64,000 nt of DNA, taken from positions 496,001-560,000 of the forward strand of contig NZ_CP085278.1 in NCBI RefSeq assembly GCF_020616595.1. Direction: 5' to 3'. Positions 43,863 through 52,386 of this stretch are shown here, in pieces. The translations under genes and the position numbers were made by a program. This DNA comes from Lentilactobacillus laojiaonis (GTDB lineage Bacteria; Bacillota; Bacilli; Lactobacillales; Lactobacillaceae). The notes beneath the pieces are model-generated. The model worked only from the letters and a program-made list of their open reading frames with translations, was not told where the DNA came from and did no database searches. Each line of letters opens with the position of its first letter. Position 1 is the stretch's first letter.

Positions 43863-45308
43863 ATGGCTTTTGAAGGATTAACTGAAAGATTACAAAATGC
43901 TATTAAAAATTTACGTGGTAAGGGTAAAGTATCGGATGCAGATTTAAGAACAACCATGCGTGAAATTCGGTTAGCTTTACTCGAAGCGGATGTTAATTTT
44001 ACGGTAGTTAGAAACTTTGTAAAGATTGTAGAAGAACGTGCTAAAGGTGCCAAAGTTTTAGAAGGACTTAATCCATCTCAACAAATTGTAAAAATTGTTG
44101 ATGAAGAATTAACTAAAATGATGGGTGAAGAAGCCGTTCCTTTAAATAAATCTAATAAAATTCCTACAATTATTATGATGGCTGGTCTTCAAGGGGCTGG
44201 TAAGACTACTACAGCTGGGAAGTTAGCTTTAAAATTAAAAAAAGAAGAAAACGCTCGTCCTTTATTAATTGCTGATGACGTTTATCGTCCTGCGGCTATT
44301 GATCAATTAGAAACCGTTGGTAAAGAAATTGATGTTCCAGTTTTCCAAATGGGTACTGACACTGATCCAGTTGAAATTGTTCGTCAAGGGTTAGAACAAG
44401 CTAAAAATGACCATAATGACTATGTCATTATTGATACAGCGGGTCGTCTTCAAATTGATGAAAAATTAATGGATGAGTTAAAAAATATTCAAGATTTAGC
44501 ACATCCTGATGAAATTCTGTTAGTTGTAGATGCCATGACGGGTCAAAATGCGGTAGCTACAGCTGAAGGATTTAATGATGCTTTAGGTATCACTGGGGTG
44601 GTATTAACTAAATTAGATGGTGATACTCGTGGTGGTGCTGCCTTGTCAATTCGAGCAGTGACTGATAAACCCATTAAGTTTGTTGGTCAAGGCGAGAAGA
44701 TGAGTAACCTAGATGTCTTTTATCCTGATAGAATGGCATCTAGAATTCTTGGAATGGGTGATCTATTAACCTTAATTGAAAAAACTCAACAAGAATATGA
44801 TGAAAATCAAGCCAAAGCCCTATCTGAAAAGATGCGAGAAAATACTTTCGACTTTAATGATTTTTTGGATCAATTAGAACAAGTCCAAAAAATGGGACCA
44901 TTGGAAGATTTAATTAAAATGATTCCGGGAATGGCCAATAACCCAGCATTGCAAAATGTTAATATGGATCCTAAAGATATGGAACATATTAAAGCAGTCA
45001 TTTATTCTATGACTAAGCAAGAACGTGAAGATCCTGATATTTTAAATCCATCCAGAAAACGTCGTATTGCTGCGGGATCCGGAAGACCTATTCAAGAAGT
45101 TAACCGAATGATCAAACAATTTAATACCATGAAGAAAATGATGAATAAAGTTTCTAATGGTAATATGGGCGATATGCAAAATATGATGAATGCTGCTGGA
45201 ATGAATGGATCTGGTATGGGTGGAAAACTTTCAAATCTAGCAATGAAGCAAATGGGTCGCCGAATGAAAAAGAATAAGAAGAAACGTTTAAAAGCTAAGC
45301 GCAAATAA
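43863..45308 (+). CDS. ffh: Signal recognition particle protein Ffh
   Basis: A 481-residue SRP54 GTPase. GLQGAGKTTTAGKLA (about 108-115 for the P-loop core), DTAGRLQ and TKLDGDTRGG are in the NG domain; the methionine-rich M domain (about 300-481) ends in a lysine-rich tail. It binds signal sequences and the SRP RNA and docks with FtsY encoded just upstream. Confidence 0.97.
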   Translation: MAFEGLTERLQNAIKNLRGKGKVSDADLRTTMREIRLALLEADVNFTVVRNFVKIVEERAKGAKVLEGLNPSQQIVKIVDEELTKMMGEEAVPLNKSNKIPTIIMMAGLQGAGKTTTAGKLALKLKKEENARPLLIADDVYRPAAIDQLETVGKEIDVPVFQMGTDTDPVEIVRQGLEQAKNDHNDYVIIDTAGRLQIDEKLMDELKNIQDLAHPDEILLVVDAMTGQNAVATAEGFNDALGITGVVLTKLDGDTRGGAALSIRAVTDKPIKFVGQGEKMSNLDVFYPDRMASRILGMGDLLTLIEKTQQEYDENQAKALSEKMRENTFDFNDFLDQLEQVQKMGPLEDLIKMIPGMANNPALQNVNMDPKDMEHIKAVIYSMTKQEREDPDILNPSRKRRIAAGSGRPIQEVNRMIKQFNTMKKMMNKVSNGNMGDMQNMMNAAGMNGSGMGGKLSNLAMKQMGRRMKKNKKKRLKAKRK

Positions 45309-45335
45309 TAATTTTATGGTGTAAAGAAAAAAACC

Positions 45336-45364
45336 TTTACAACCTATCGAAATGCTGTTATATT
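45336..45364 (+). promoter_or_regulatory. Promoter of the rpsP unit
   Basis: TTTACA (45336-45341) and TATATT (45359-45364) with a 17-bp spacer, 35 bases before rpsP. Confidence 0.78.
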
Positions 45365-45398
45365 ATTAACGTTAAAAGATTTATAGGAGGTGTATCAC

Positions 45399-45674
45399 AT
45401 GTCAGTTAAAATTCGTTTAAAGAGAATGGGTTCTAAAAAACGTCCATTTTATCGTGTAGTAGTTGCTGATTCAAGAAGTCCTCGTGACGGTCGTTTCATC
45501 GAAACAGTTGGTACTTACAATCCACTAACTCAACCAGCTGAAGTTACTCTTAAAGAAGAAGAAATTCTTAGTTGGTTAAACAATGGTGCCCAACCATCAG
45601 ATACTGTTCGTAACTTATTATCAGATGCTGGTATCATGCAAAAATATCACGAAGCTAAGTACGCAAAAAAATAG
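45399..45674 (+). CDS. rpsP: 30S ribosomal protein S16
   Basis: A 91-residue S16 starting [20 protein letters not shown], with [15 protein letters not shown]. The frame is open from 45390, but the ATG at 45399 after AGGAGGTG gives the family start. First gene of rpsP-khpA, followed by rimM-trmD. Confidence 0.97.
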   Translation: MSVKIRLKRMGSKKRPFYRVVVADSRSPRDGRFIETVGTYNPLTQPAEVTLKEEEILSWLNNGAQPSDTVRNLLSDAGIMQKYHEAKYAKK

Positions 45675-45689
45675 TGAGTGAAAATCATC

Positions 45690-45938
45690 ATGATTAATAT
45701 TGATGAATTAATTAAAACCATAATTATACCGTTAGTTGATTTTCCTAACGATATTCAAATTTTACAAAGTGATACAGATAGATTTATCGAATATCATTTA
45801 GTTTTAAATAAGAGTGACGTGGGACGAGTAATTGGTAAGTACGGTCATGTAATTCAAACAATTAGAACGATTGTATATAGCATTCCAGTTATTGGAAGTA
45901 AAAAAGTTCGCTTAATTGTTGATGATGTAAAAAAATAG
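45690..45938 (+). CDS. khpA: KH-domain RNA-binding protein KhpA (YlqC)
   Basis: An 82-residue single-KH-domain protein with the GxxG loop in GRVIGKYGHVIQTIR. KhpA with KhpB binds RNA and influences cell elongation in streptococci. GTG 45678 is possible, but the ATG at 45690 with GAGTG nine bases upstream is favoured. It lies between rpsP and rimM, its usual place. Confidence 0.93.
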   Translation: MINIDELIKTIIIPLVDFPNDIQILQSDTDRFIEYHLVLNKSDVGRVIGKYGHVIQTIRTIVYSIPVIGSKKVRLIVDDVKK

Positions 45939-45979
45939 GTTCTTAAATGAAACGGTTGTTTTGTTTAGGAACCTTTTTT
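45937..45979 (+). terminator. Intrinsic terminator after khpA
   Basis: An 11-bp stem AGGTTCTTAAA / TTTAGGAACCT (one G-U pair) and a six-T run. rimM starts 25 bases later and has its own GGAGG. Confidence 0.75.
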
Positions 45980-46004
45980 GTTATAAACGAAGGAGGATTG
46001 AACA

Positions 46005-46523
46005 ATGGAGTATTATAATATTGGGAAAATTGTTAATACCCAGGGAATTCGTGGAGAAGTGCGAGTAGTCTCAGTAACTGATTTTCCTGAATTAAGATAT
46101 CAAAAAGGCAATATAGTATTTGCTCAATTACCTAATAAAAATGAATTGGTACAATTAGAAATTGATGGAGTAAGAAAGCACAAAAACTTTATTATTTTAC
46201 ATTTTAAAGGTATGGATAATATCAATGATGTGGAATTTTTAAAACCATCTGAACTTAAAATCAGCGAAGAAGCAATTTCTGAAGATGATCTAGATGAAGG
46301 TGAGTATTACTATCATCAAATTATTGGCTTGGATGTATATGACTTAGATGAAAATAAGCTAGGGACTATAAAAGAAATTTTATCACCTGGGGCAAATGAT
46401 GTTTGGGTAGTTAAACGACCTGGTAAGTCAGACCTATTATTGCCTAAAATTGATCAAGTTATTAAAAAGGTTGATTTAGAAAACCATAAAGTAACGGTAG
46501 AATTGTTAGAGGGTCTTGAGTAA
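46005..46523 (+). CDS. rimM: Ribosome maturation factor RimM
   Basis: A 172-residue 30S maturation factor: N-terminal RimM domain ([18 protein letters not shown]) and a C-terminal PRC barrel ([28 protein letters not shown]). GAAGGAGG precedes the ATG. Its stop codon overlaps trmD by one base (TAATG). Confidence 0.96.
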   Translation: MEYYNIGKIVNTQGIRGEVRVVSVTDFPELRYQKGNIVFAQLPNKNELVQLEIDGVRKHKNFIILHFKGMDNINDVEFLKPSELKISEEAISEDDLDEGEYYYHQIIGLDVYDLDENKLGTIKEILSPGANDVWVVKRPGKSDLLLPKIDQVIKKVDLENHKVTVELLEGLE

Positions 46524-47278
46524 TGCGAATTGATGTATTGAGTTTATTTCCAGAAATGTTTGTCGGTCCGATGCAAGAGTCGATAATTGGTAAGGCAATC
46601 AAAAATGATATTTTGGATCTTAATATTACTAATTTTCGTGAATTTACAACTGATAAACATCGACATGTAGATGATTCACCATTTGGTGGGGGTCAGGGAA
46701 TGCTCCTACAAGCTCAACCAATTATTGATGCTTATGAAAGTATTAAGCAACAGGTTTCATCAGAGGGAAAGCAAGTTGGTAAAGTAATTCTAATGGACCC
46801 CGCTGGTAAGAAGTTTGAGCAAGCGGATGCTGAAATGTTGGCTAAAGAAGAACAAATTACTTTTATTTGTGGTCATTATGAAGGTTATGATGAACGCATT
46901 CGCACCATTGTCACTGATGAGTATTCATTAGGTGATTTTGTATTAACCGGTGGAGAATTACCAGCCATGGTTATGATTGATGCAACAACTAGATTGCTAC
47001 CAGATGTTTTAGGAAATGCCGCCTCAGCGGTTGAAGATTCATTTTCAATGGGATTACTAGAAGGCCCTCAATATACCCGACCAGCTGATTTTAGAGGAAT
47101 GAAAGTTCCTGAGGTACTTACTAGTGGTGATCATAAAAAAATCGCTGATTGGAATCAAAAAGAATCTTTAAGACGAACTTATTTGCGTAGACCGGATTTA
47201 ATTGATCATAGTAAATTAACTAAACGTCAAAAAGAATTATTCTTAGAAGTTCGAATTGAAGAGGAAAATCGAAACTAA
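46523..47278 (+). CDS. trmD: tRNA (guanine-37-N1)-methyltransferase
   Basis: A 251-residue SPOUT methyltransferase that makes m1G37 to prevent frameshifting. The trefoil-knot motifs [22 protein letters not shown] and [18 protein letters not shown] are intact. It is translationally coupled to rimM by the overlapping stop and start. Confidence 0.97.
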   Translation: MRIDVLSLFPEMFVGPMQESIIGKAIKNDILDLNITNFREFTTDKHRHVDDSPFGGGQGMLLQAQPIIDAYESIKQQVSSEGKQVGKVILMDPAGKKFEQADAEMLAKEEQITFICGHYEGYDERIRTIVTDEYSLGDFVLTGGELPAMVMIDATTRLLPDVLGNAASAVEDSFSMGLLEGPQYTRPADFRGMKVPEVLTSGDHKKIADWNQKESLRRTYLRRPDLIDHSKLTKRQKELFLEVRIEEENRN

Positions 47279-47298
47279 TTTCATCATTAAAATAAGCC

Positions 47299-47328
47299 TT
47301 TACACATTCTTTATTTATATGGTAAACT
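47299..47328 (+). promoter_or_regulatory. Putative rplS promoter
   Basis: TTTACA (47299-47304) and TAAACT (47323-47328) with an 18-bp spacer, upstream of the L19 leader. Confidence 0.6.
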
Positions 47329-47335
47329 TTTATTT

Positions 47336-47400
47336 GGCTAAAAGCCCTATAAACAATATTCCGCTGTCCAGTAGATAATGAATGTTGGCGAAAGGAAGAT
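47336..47400 (+). ncRNA. Putative L19 leader (ribosomal protein autoregulatory element)
   Basis: The 65 bases before rplS hold complementary segments (GGCTAAAAGCC and a segment around CCGCTGTCC) in the position of the conserved L19 leader of Firmicutes. Assigned by position and short pairings only. Confidence 0.55.
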
Positions 47401-47406
47401 TTATTT

Positions 47407-47769
47407 ATGCGTCAAAATCAATTGATTCAAAGTATTAACGAAGGTCAACTTCGTAATGATATTCCAGATTTCCGTGCCGGAGATACTGTTAAGGTTTACG
47501 TTAAGGTTGTTGAAGGTACCCGTGAACGTATCCAATTATTTGAAGGTGTAGTTATTAAACGTAAAGGTGCTGGAATCCAAGCAACTTATACTGTACGTAA
47601 AGTAAGTAATGGTGTTGGTATTGAAAGAATCTTCCCATTACACTCACCACGTGTTGATAAAATTGAAGTTGTTCGTCATGGTCGTGTACGTCGTTCTAAA
47701 CTTTACTACTTGCGTGACTTACAAGGTAAGGCTGCTCGTATTAAAGAATCACGTCGTCCTCGTAAATAA
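47407..47769 (+). CDS. rplS: 50S ribosomal protein L19
   Basis: A 120-residue L19 with [20 protein letters not shown] and a C-terminal [18 protein letters not shown]. It forms an intersubunit bridge. It starts at an ATG after GAAAGGAAG and ends the conserved rpsP-rplS region with a strong terminator. Confidence 0.97.
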   Translation: MRQNQLIQSINEGQLRNDIPDFRAGDTVKVYVKVVEGTRERIQLFEGVVIKRKGAGIQATYTVRKVSNGVGIERIFPLHSPRVDKIEVVRHGRVRRSKLYYLRDLQGKAARIKESRRPRK

Positions 47770-47778
47770 TTTATTTAA

Positions 47779-47814
47779 AAAGAACTTAGCAATTTTGCTA
47801 AGCTCTTTTTTTAT
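47779..47814 (+). terminator. Intrinsic terminator after rplS
   Basis: A stem AGAACTTAGCAA / TTGCTAAGCTCT with one mismatch and a T run. Confidence 0.83.
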
Positions 47815-47893
47815 TTATAAGTTATTAACAGTCATTTAGTTATTAAAACTATTAGGAGTATATAGTTTACAAATTATTTAAATGGATATATTA

Positions 47894-47921
47894 TTGTCAA
47901 TAATCATAATTAATATATTGT
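47894..47921 (+). promoter_or_regulatory. Putative promoter of the orphan 40-aa gene
   Basis: TTGTCA (47894-47899) and TATTGT (47916-47921) with a 16-bp spacer, 21 bases before the gene. Confidence 0.55.
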
Positions 47922-47942
47922 AGTTTTTGGGGAGGTAATATT

Positions 47943-48065
47943 ATGACTGAAAAAAATGATTATGCTAGTGCATTACGTCGCCTAAAAAGTAAGAACAAAA
48001 AAACCAATAATCGTGCTAAAAAGGTTATTCACGATATTAAAAAGTCAGCTAAACATGATAAATAA
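47943..48065 (+). CDS. Orphan 40-aa lysine-rich protein
   Basis: A 40-residue, strongly basic, probably helical cytosolic peptide (starts MTEKNDYASALRRLKSKNKK). It has a near-perfect GGGGAGGT ribosome binding site seven bases upstream, a putative promoter and a perfect terminator right after the stop, so it is a complete monocistronic unit. I do not recognise a family. The charge would suit an RNA- or ribosome-binding peptide; that is a guess. It lies between rplS and hslV. Confidence 0.72.
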   Translation: MTEKNDYASALRRLKSKNKKTNNRAKKVIHDIKKSAKHDK

Positions 48066-48068
48066 TAA

Positions 48069-48108
48069 TAAAAGGTCTAAGAAGATATCTTCTTAGACCT
48101 TTTATTAT
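48069..48108. terminator. Terminator of the 40-aa gene
   Basis: A perfect 17-bp inverted repeat AAAAGGTCTAAGAAGAT / ATCTTCTTAGACCTTTT with essentially no loop and flanking A/T tracts, capable of working in both directions. Confidence 0.88.
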
Positions 48109-48148
48109 TATTTGATTTATGATTCTGTTAAGAAAGTATAAATAAGGG

Positions 48149-48177
48149 TTAACATTCGGCATATTAAAGAATATAAT
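48149..48177 (+). promoter_or_regulatory. hslVU promoter
   Basis: TTAACA (48149-48154) and TATAAT (48172-48177) with a 17-bp spacer. I see no CtsR or HrcA operator around it. Confidence 0.78.
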
Positions 48178-48208
48178 ATTCAGAAATTAAAATTTAAGAG
48201 GTAATCAA

Positions 48209-48730
48209 ATGACAACGATTTGTGCAATTAAACATAATGGTCATACAGCAATGGCTGGTGACGGACAAGTTACTATGGGTGAAAAAGTAATTATGAAAGG
48301 TACTGCGCATAAGGTACGTCGCATATACCACAACCAAGTGGTGGTAGGATTTGCCGGAAGTGTTGCCGATGCATTTAATCTTGAAGAAAAATTTGAAAAG
48401 AAATTAGAACAATATGACGGTGACTTAACACGAGCTTCAGTTGAATTAGCTCAAGAATGGCGAGGAGACCAAGCACTTCAAAAACTAGAAGCACTATTAA
48501 TAGTTATGAATAAAGATGATCTTTTAATGGTGTCTGGGTCTGGTGAAGTTATTGTACCAGATGATGATATTTTAGCTGTTGGATCTGGTGGTAATTTCGC
48601 TTTAGCCGCAGCAACTGCGTTAAAGCATAATAGTGATTTAGATGCCAAAAGTATTGTAGAGAAGTCAGTTAATATTGCTGGTGGAATCGATATCTTTACT
48701 AACCAAAATGTAATTTCAGAAGTATTATAA
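48209..48730 (+). CDS. hslV: ATP-dependent protease proteolytic subunit HslV
   Basis: A 173-residue N-terminal-nucleophile protease subunit. After Met removal, Thr2 ([20 protein letters not shown]) is the catalytic residue, unlike Bacillus CodW, which uses serine. AVGSGGNFA and DIFTN are typical. It forms the dodecamer capped by HslU. The xerC gene that often precedes it is absent here. Confidence 0.96.
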   Translation: MTTICAIKHNGHTAMAGDGQVTMGEKVIMKGTAHKVRRIYHNQVVVGFAGSVADAFNLEEKFEKKLEQYDGDLTRASVELAQEWRGDQALQKLEALLIVMNKDDLLMVSGSGEVIVPDDDILAVGSGGNFALAAATALKHNSDLDAKSIVEKSVNIAGGIDIFTNQNVISEVL

Positions 48731-48746
48731 GGAGAAATATATAATA

Positions 48747-50168
48747 ATGAACGAAACAAATTTAACTCCCAAAAAAATCGTAAGTATTTTAGATCAATAT
48801 GTAATTGGACAAGATACTGCTAAAAAATCAGTAGCGATTGCTTTACGTAATCGTCAAAGAAGAATGCTTTTATCAGAACAAATGCAAGAAGAAATCTCTC
48901 CTAAGAATCTATTAATGATTGGCCCAACTGGAGTTGGTAAAACTGAAATTGCTCGCCGACTAGCTAAAATTGTTGATGCGCCTTTTGTTAAAGTAGAAGC
49001 AACTAAATTTACTGAAGTTGGTTACGTTGGTGGCGACGTAGAATCAATGATTAGAGATTTAGTGGAAAATGCAGTTCAACTTGAAAAAGATATTGCCTAT
49101 AAAGACGTCCACGCTGATGCGGTACGCCAAGCTAATGAACAACTAGCCAAATTATTAGTACCAGCTAAATCAAAAAATAAAAATAATGACGATCAATCAG
49201 CAAATAATTTTATGGAAATGCTAAATAAAATCCAAAAAGGTGAAATGCCTAATCTAGATTTAAATGAAAAAACTGAAGAAGTTACTGAAGAAGTCAAAAC
49301 TGAACGTCAAAGGGTTTTAGATAAATTAAATGCTGGTTTATTAGAAAATGATCAAGTTGAAATTTTAGTTGATAAGCCTACTGCTAATGTCGGTGGCCAA
49401 AATGAAATGTTAAATCAAATGGGGATTGATTTAAATGATACGCTTTCCAATATTATGCCTAAACAACAGATTAAACGAACTACGTCTGTTAAGGATGCTA
49501 GAGAAATTTTAACTAATCAAATCCAAGAAAACTTAGTTGATCAAAATGACCTTTCATATAAGGCTATTAAACGCGCCGAAGACACTGGAATTGTATTTAT
49601 TGATGAAATTGACAAAATTACTGGTAGTGGTAAGCAAAATAACGGTGAGGTTTCTAGAGAAGGGGTCCAAAGAGATATCTTGCCAATTGTGGAAGGAACT
49701 AAAGTGAAAACTAAATATGGTATGGTGGATACAAATCATATTTTATTTATTGGATCTGGTGCTTTTGCCAATAGTAAACCAAGTGATCTAATTCCAGAAT
49801 TACAAGGTAGATTTCCAATTCGAGTAGAATTAAATGACCTAAGTGCCGAAGATTTTGTTAAAATATTAACAGAACCTAATAATGCACTAATTAAACAATA
49901 TATTGCATTAATTGGTACTGATAATATTAAGGTTACTTTTACTAAAGAAGCAGTCGAAGCAATTGCTGCAATTGCTGCAGATGTAAATAAAAACACTGAT
50001 AATATTGGTGCTAGACGTTTGCATACTATTCTTGAAAAATTATTAGAAGATATTTTATATGAAGGACCAGATATGCAAATGGGTGAAATTACAATTACTG
50101 AACAATATGTTAATGACAAAGTAGGTAATTTAGCTAAAGATCAAAATCTATCAAGATATATTCTATAA
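48747..50168 (+). CDS. hslU: ATP-dependent protease ATPase subunit HslU
   Basis: A 473-residue AAA+ unfoldase. Walker A GPTGVGKT at residues 59-66, the variable I domain (about 110-230), Walker B GIVFIDEIDKI (near 280) and the C-terminal NLAKDQNLSRYIL that inserts into HslV are present. AAGGAGA precedes the ATG. codY, the usual next gene in Bacillus, is not here. Confidence 0.97.
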   Translation: MNETNLTPKKIVSILDQYVIGQDTAKKSVAIALRNRQRRMLLSEQMQEEISPKNLLMIGPTGVGKTEIARRLAKIVDAPFVKVEATKFTEVGYVGGDVESMIRDLVENAVQLEKDIAYKDVHADAVRQANEQLAKLLVPAKSKNKNNDDQSANNFMEMLNKIQKGEMPNLDLNEKTEEVTEEVKTERQRVLDKLNAGLLENDQVEILVDKPTANVGGQNEMLNQMGIDLNDTLSNIMPKQQIKRTTSVKDAREILTNQIQENLVDQNDLSYKAIKRAEDTGIVFIDEIDKITGSGKQNNGEVSREGVQRDILPIVEGTKVKTKYGMVDTNHILFIGSGAFANSKPSDLIPELQGRFPIRVELNDLSAEDFVKILTEPNNALIKQYIALIGTDNIKVTFTKEAVEAIAAIAADVNKNTDNIGARRLHTILEKLLEDILYEGPDMQMGEITITEQYVNDKVGNLAKDQNLSRYIL

Positions 50169-50194
50169 AATCTTTTGTGAATGGGGCGTTTTTA

Positions 50195-51067
50195 ATGATC
50201 AAATTACAAAATCAGTATTTAACAGTTCATGTTAATGAATTGGGAGCCGAACTTACTAGTGTTAAAAATGAAGATGGTTTGGAATACATTTGGCAAGCGG
50301 ATCCAAATTACTGGAATCGGCATGCACCAATTTTATTTCCAATTGTTGGTCGGTTAAAGAATAATCAATATGAATACGCTAATCAAGATTATTCTTTAAC
50401 TCAACATGGTTTTGCAAGAGACATGAAATTTTCGGTAGTTTCTAATGATGAAAAAACTGTGGTATTAGAACTTACATCTAGTGAAGATACCTTAAAAGTA
50501 TATCCATTTAAATTTACTTTATTAGTTAAATATCAACTAGATGAGCATAAACTAGACGTATCATATCAAGTAATTAATAAAGATAATACGGACTTACTAT
50601 TTTCAATTGGAGCCCATCCCGGCTTTAATGTCCCATTAACTGCAGATACTGATTTTGAAGATTATTTTGTTAAATTTTCGCCAATGGCAGTATATAAAAG
50701 AATACCGTTAGAGCCACCTTACAGTGCTCCTAAAAAAATTACAGATATTAACTTAACTAAGCCGCTTAGTTTGAACCATGAGATGTTTAATAAAGATGCT
50801 TTAGTTGAGGTACTTAACGAAAAAGAAACTTCGATTTTAATAGGTAATAAAAAGAATGATCATGGGGTGTTATTAACGATTGACAATGCTCCTTATGTAG
50901 GAATTTGGTCACCTTATCCCAAACAAGCACCGTTTGTTTGTATTGAACCTTGGTGGGGATTAGCTGATACTGTCGATAGTGATGGAAAACTAACTAATAA
51001 ATTTGGGATTAATAAATTACCAGTCGATCAACAATTTGATGCTAATTTTCAAATAACTTGTTTTTAA
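50195..51067 (+). CDS. Aldose 1-epimerase family protein (LacX-like)
   Basis: A 290-residue galactose-mutarotase fold protein of the LacX/YihR branch. Substrate-binding residues are in NELGAELTSVKN, RHAPILFPIVGR, SIGAHPGFNVP (catalytic histidine near 142) and CIEPWWGLAD (catalytic glutamate near 250). It probably interconverts sugar anomers. The start is the ATG at 50195 behind ATGGGGCG; an in-frame GTG at 50177 would give a longer form. It lies 26 bases after hslU. Confidence 0.85.
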   Translation: MIKLQNQYLTVHVNELGAELTSVKNEDGLEYIWQADPNYWNRHAPILFPIVGRLKNNQYEYANQDYSLTQHGFARDMKFSVVSNDEKTVVLELTSSEDTLKVYPFKFTLLVKYQLDEHKLDVSYQVINKDNTDLLFSIGAHPGFNVPLTADTDFEDYFVKFSPMAVYKRIPLEPPYSAPKKITDINLTKPLSLNHEMFNKDALVEVLNEKETSILIGNKKNDHGVLLTIDNAPYVGIWSPYPKQAPFVCIEPWWGLADTVDSDGKLTNKFGINKLPVDQQFDANFQITCF

Positions 51068-51070
51068 ATC

Positions 51071-51105
51071 AAAAGCACCCTCATAATAAATGAGGGTGCT
51101 TTTTA
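51071..51105 (+). terminator. Intrinsic terminator after the epimerase gene
   Basis: A perfect stem AAAAGCACCCTCAT / ATGAGGGTGCTTTT with loop AATAA. Confidence 0.9.
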
Positions 51106-51189
51106 AGTTTAATAAATCACAATCATAATTTATCATTTTTAGTTCATGGATTGCTATACTTTTAGTAAATAATATAAGGAAGTGATATA

Positions 51190-52374
51190 TTGACTAAAAA
51201 TACCAAATCTCCATTATTTAAAATTGCGTTATTATCTATTTCGATTCTATTGATGATGGGACCTGCTGTATCTACCACTGTTCCATCGATGACGAAAACT
51301 TTAAGTCATGAATCGTCTTCAGCCATTGAAGCTATAGTAAGTATTCCAAATTTCGGTTTGATATTTGGAATTTTAATTGGTGGATTTTTAGCAATTCATT
51401 GGGGAGCTAAACATACCGTTTTACTTGGAGTAGCGGGAGTTTTTGTATTTGGGATAATACCAGTATTTACTGATAATTATATTATCTTGTTAATTTCTAG
51501 ATTTATTTTAGGAGTAAGTTTTGGTTTATATAATTCTTTAGCAATTAGTTTAATTTCTGAATATTATTCAGGAAATGAATTGTCAACAATGATGGGTTAC
51601 CAAAGCGCGGTTCAATCGTTAGGTAATTCAGTATTTACCTTCTTAGTTGGATATCTATTAATGTTTAGTTGGCATGCATCATATTGGATTTATGCAATCG
51701 CCTTGCCAATTCTATTCTTGTTTGGATCTGTAATTCCTAATAGTAATCCGGCTGAGACTACTAATCAGAATGGACAACAAACTAAGGCTAAACAACGGGT
51801 TAATCTTCAAGTTATTTTAATTTCGTTTATTACATTCTTTGTTTTTGGATTTTTTATGGTGTTAACTGTTAAATTAGCCAGCATTTTTACTACCGAAAAA
51901 ATCGGTACAGCTAGTGAAGCTTCAGCTGTTTTAGCTGTGTATACTTTATTAGCAATGGTCATTGGTTTTGTTTATGGTAAAGTTCATAAATTAATGGGTA
52001 AAACCGTCTTACCTATTGGTTTGATAGTAATGGCTATTGGATTTGTAGGCGTATCCATTTTTGATTCATTTTGGGGAGTAACTATTTCAGTATTAGTAGT
52101 TGGGTTAGGTTACTCCATTTCTAGTCCATATTTATTTACTTTAGTTACTTTAGTAGCTCCTCAGGGTTCTAAGAATATGGCATCATCAGTTATGCTCATA
52201 ATCTTAAATATTGGGGTATTTATAGGACCTATTTGGGTAAATGGTTTGGCTTCTCTAATGGGGCTAAAATCATCTGCTTCAGAAATGATTATCTGTGCAG
52301 TAGGTTTAGTTATTATAGCAATTCTAGTAATTTTAGGACAAATAAAGAATAAAGGAATAGTTTCTAATAATTAA
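51190..52374 (+). CDS. MFS transporter
   Basis: A 394-residue major facilitator with about 12 hydrophobic helices. The loop between helices 2 and 3 has GGFLAIHWGAKHTVLLG, the motif-A position, and a charged central loop (about residues 182-205) divides the two halves. The substrate is unknown; the fold is that of drug or sugar antiporters. Start TTG 51190 behind AAGGAAGTGA. The esterase gene follows 12 bases after, so the two are probably co-expressed. Confidence 0.87.
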   Translation: MTKNTKSPLFKIALLSISILLMMGPAVSTTVPSMTKTLSHESSSAIEAIVSIPNFGLIFGILIGGFLAIHWGAKHTVLLGVAGVFVFGIIPVFTDNYIILLISRFILGVSFGLYNSLAISLISEYYSGNELSTMMGYQSAVQSLGNSVFTFLVGYLLMFSWHASYWIYAIALPILFLFGSVIPNSNPAETTNQNGQQTKAKQRVNLQVILISFITFFVFGFFMVLTVKLASIFTTEKIGTASEASAVLAVYTLLAMVIGFVYGKVHKLMGKTVLPIGLIVMAIGFVGVSIFDSFWGVTISVLVVGLGYSISSPYLFTLVTLVAPQGSKNMASSVMLIILNIGVFIGPIWVNGLASLMGLKSSASEMIICAVGLVIIAILVILGQIKNKGIVSNN

Positions 52375-52386
52375 GGAGGTTAAAAT

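Noticed and set aside
47609-47839. Plus-strand frame inside and after rplS
   Set aside because: It is a shadow of rplS in another frame and runs through its terminator.
48069-48108. Perfect palindrome as a possible recombination or attachment site
   Set aside because: It directly follows a stop codon and has T tracts, so a terminator explains it.
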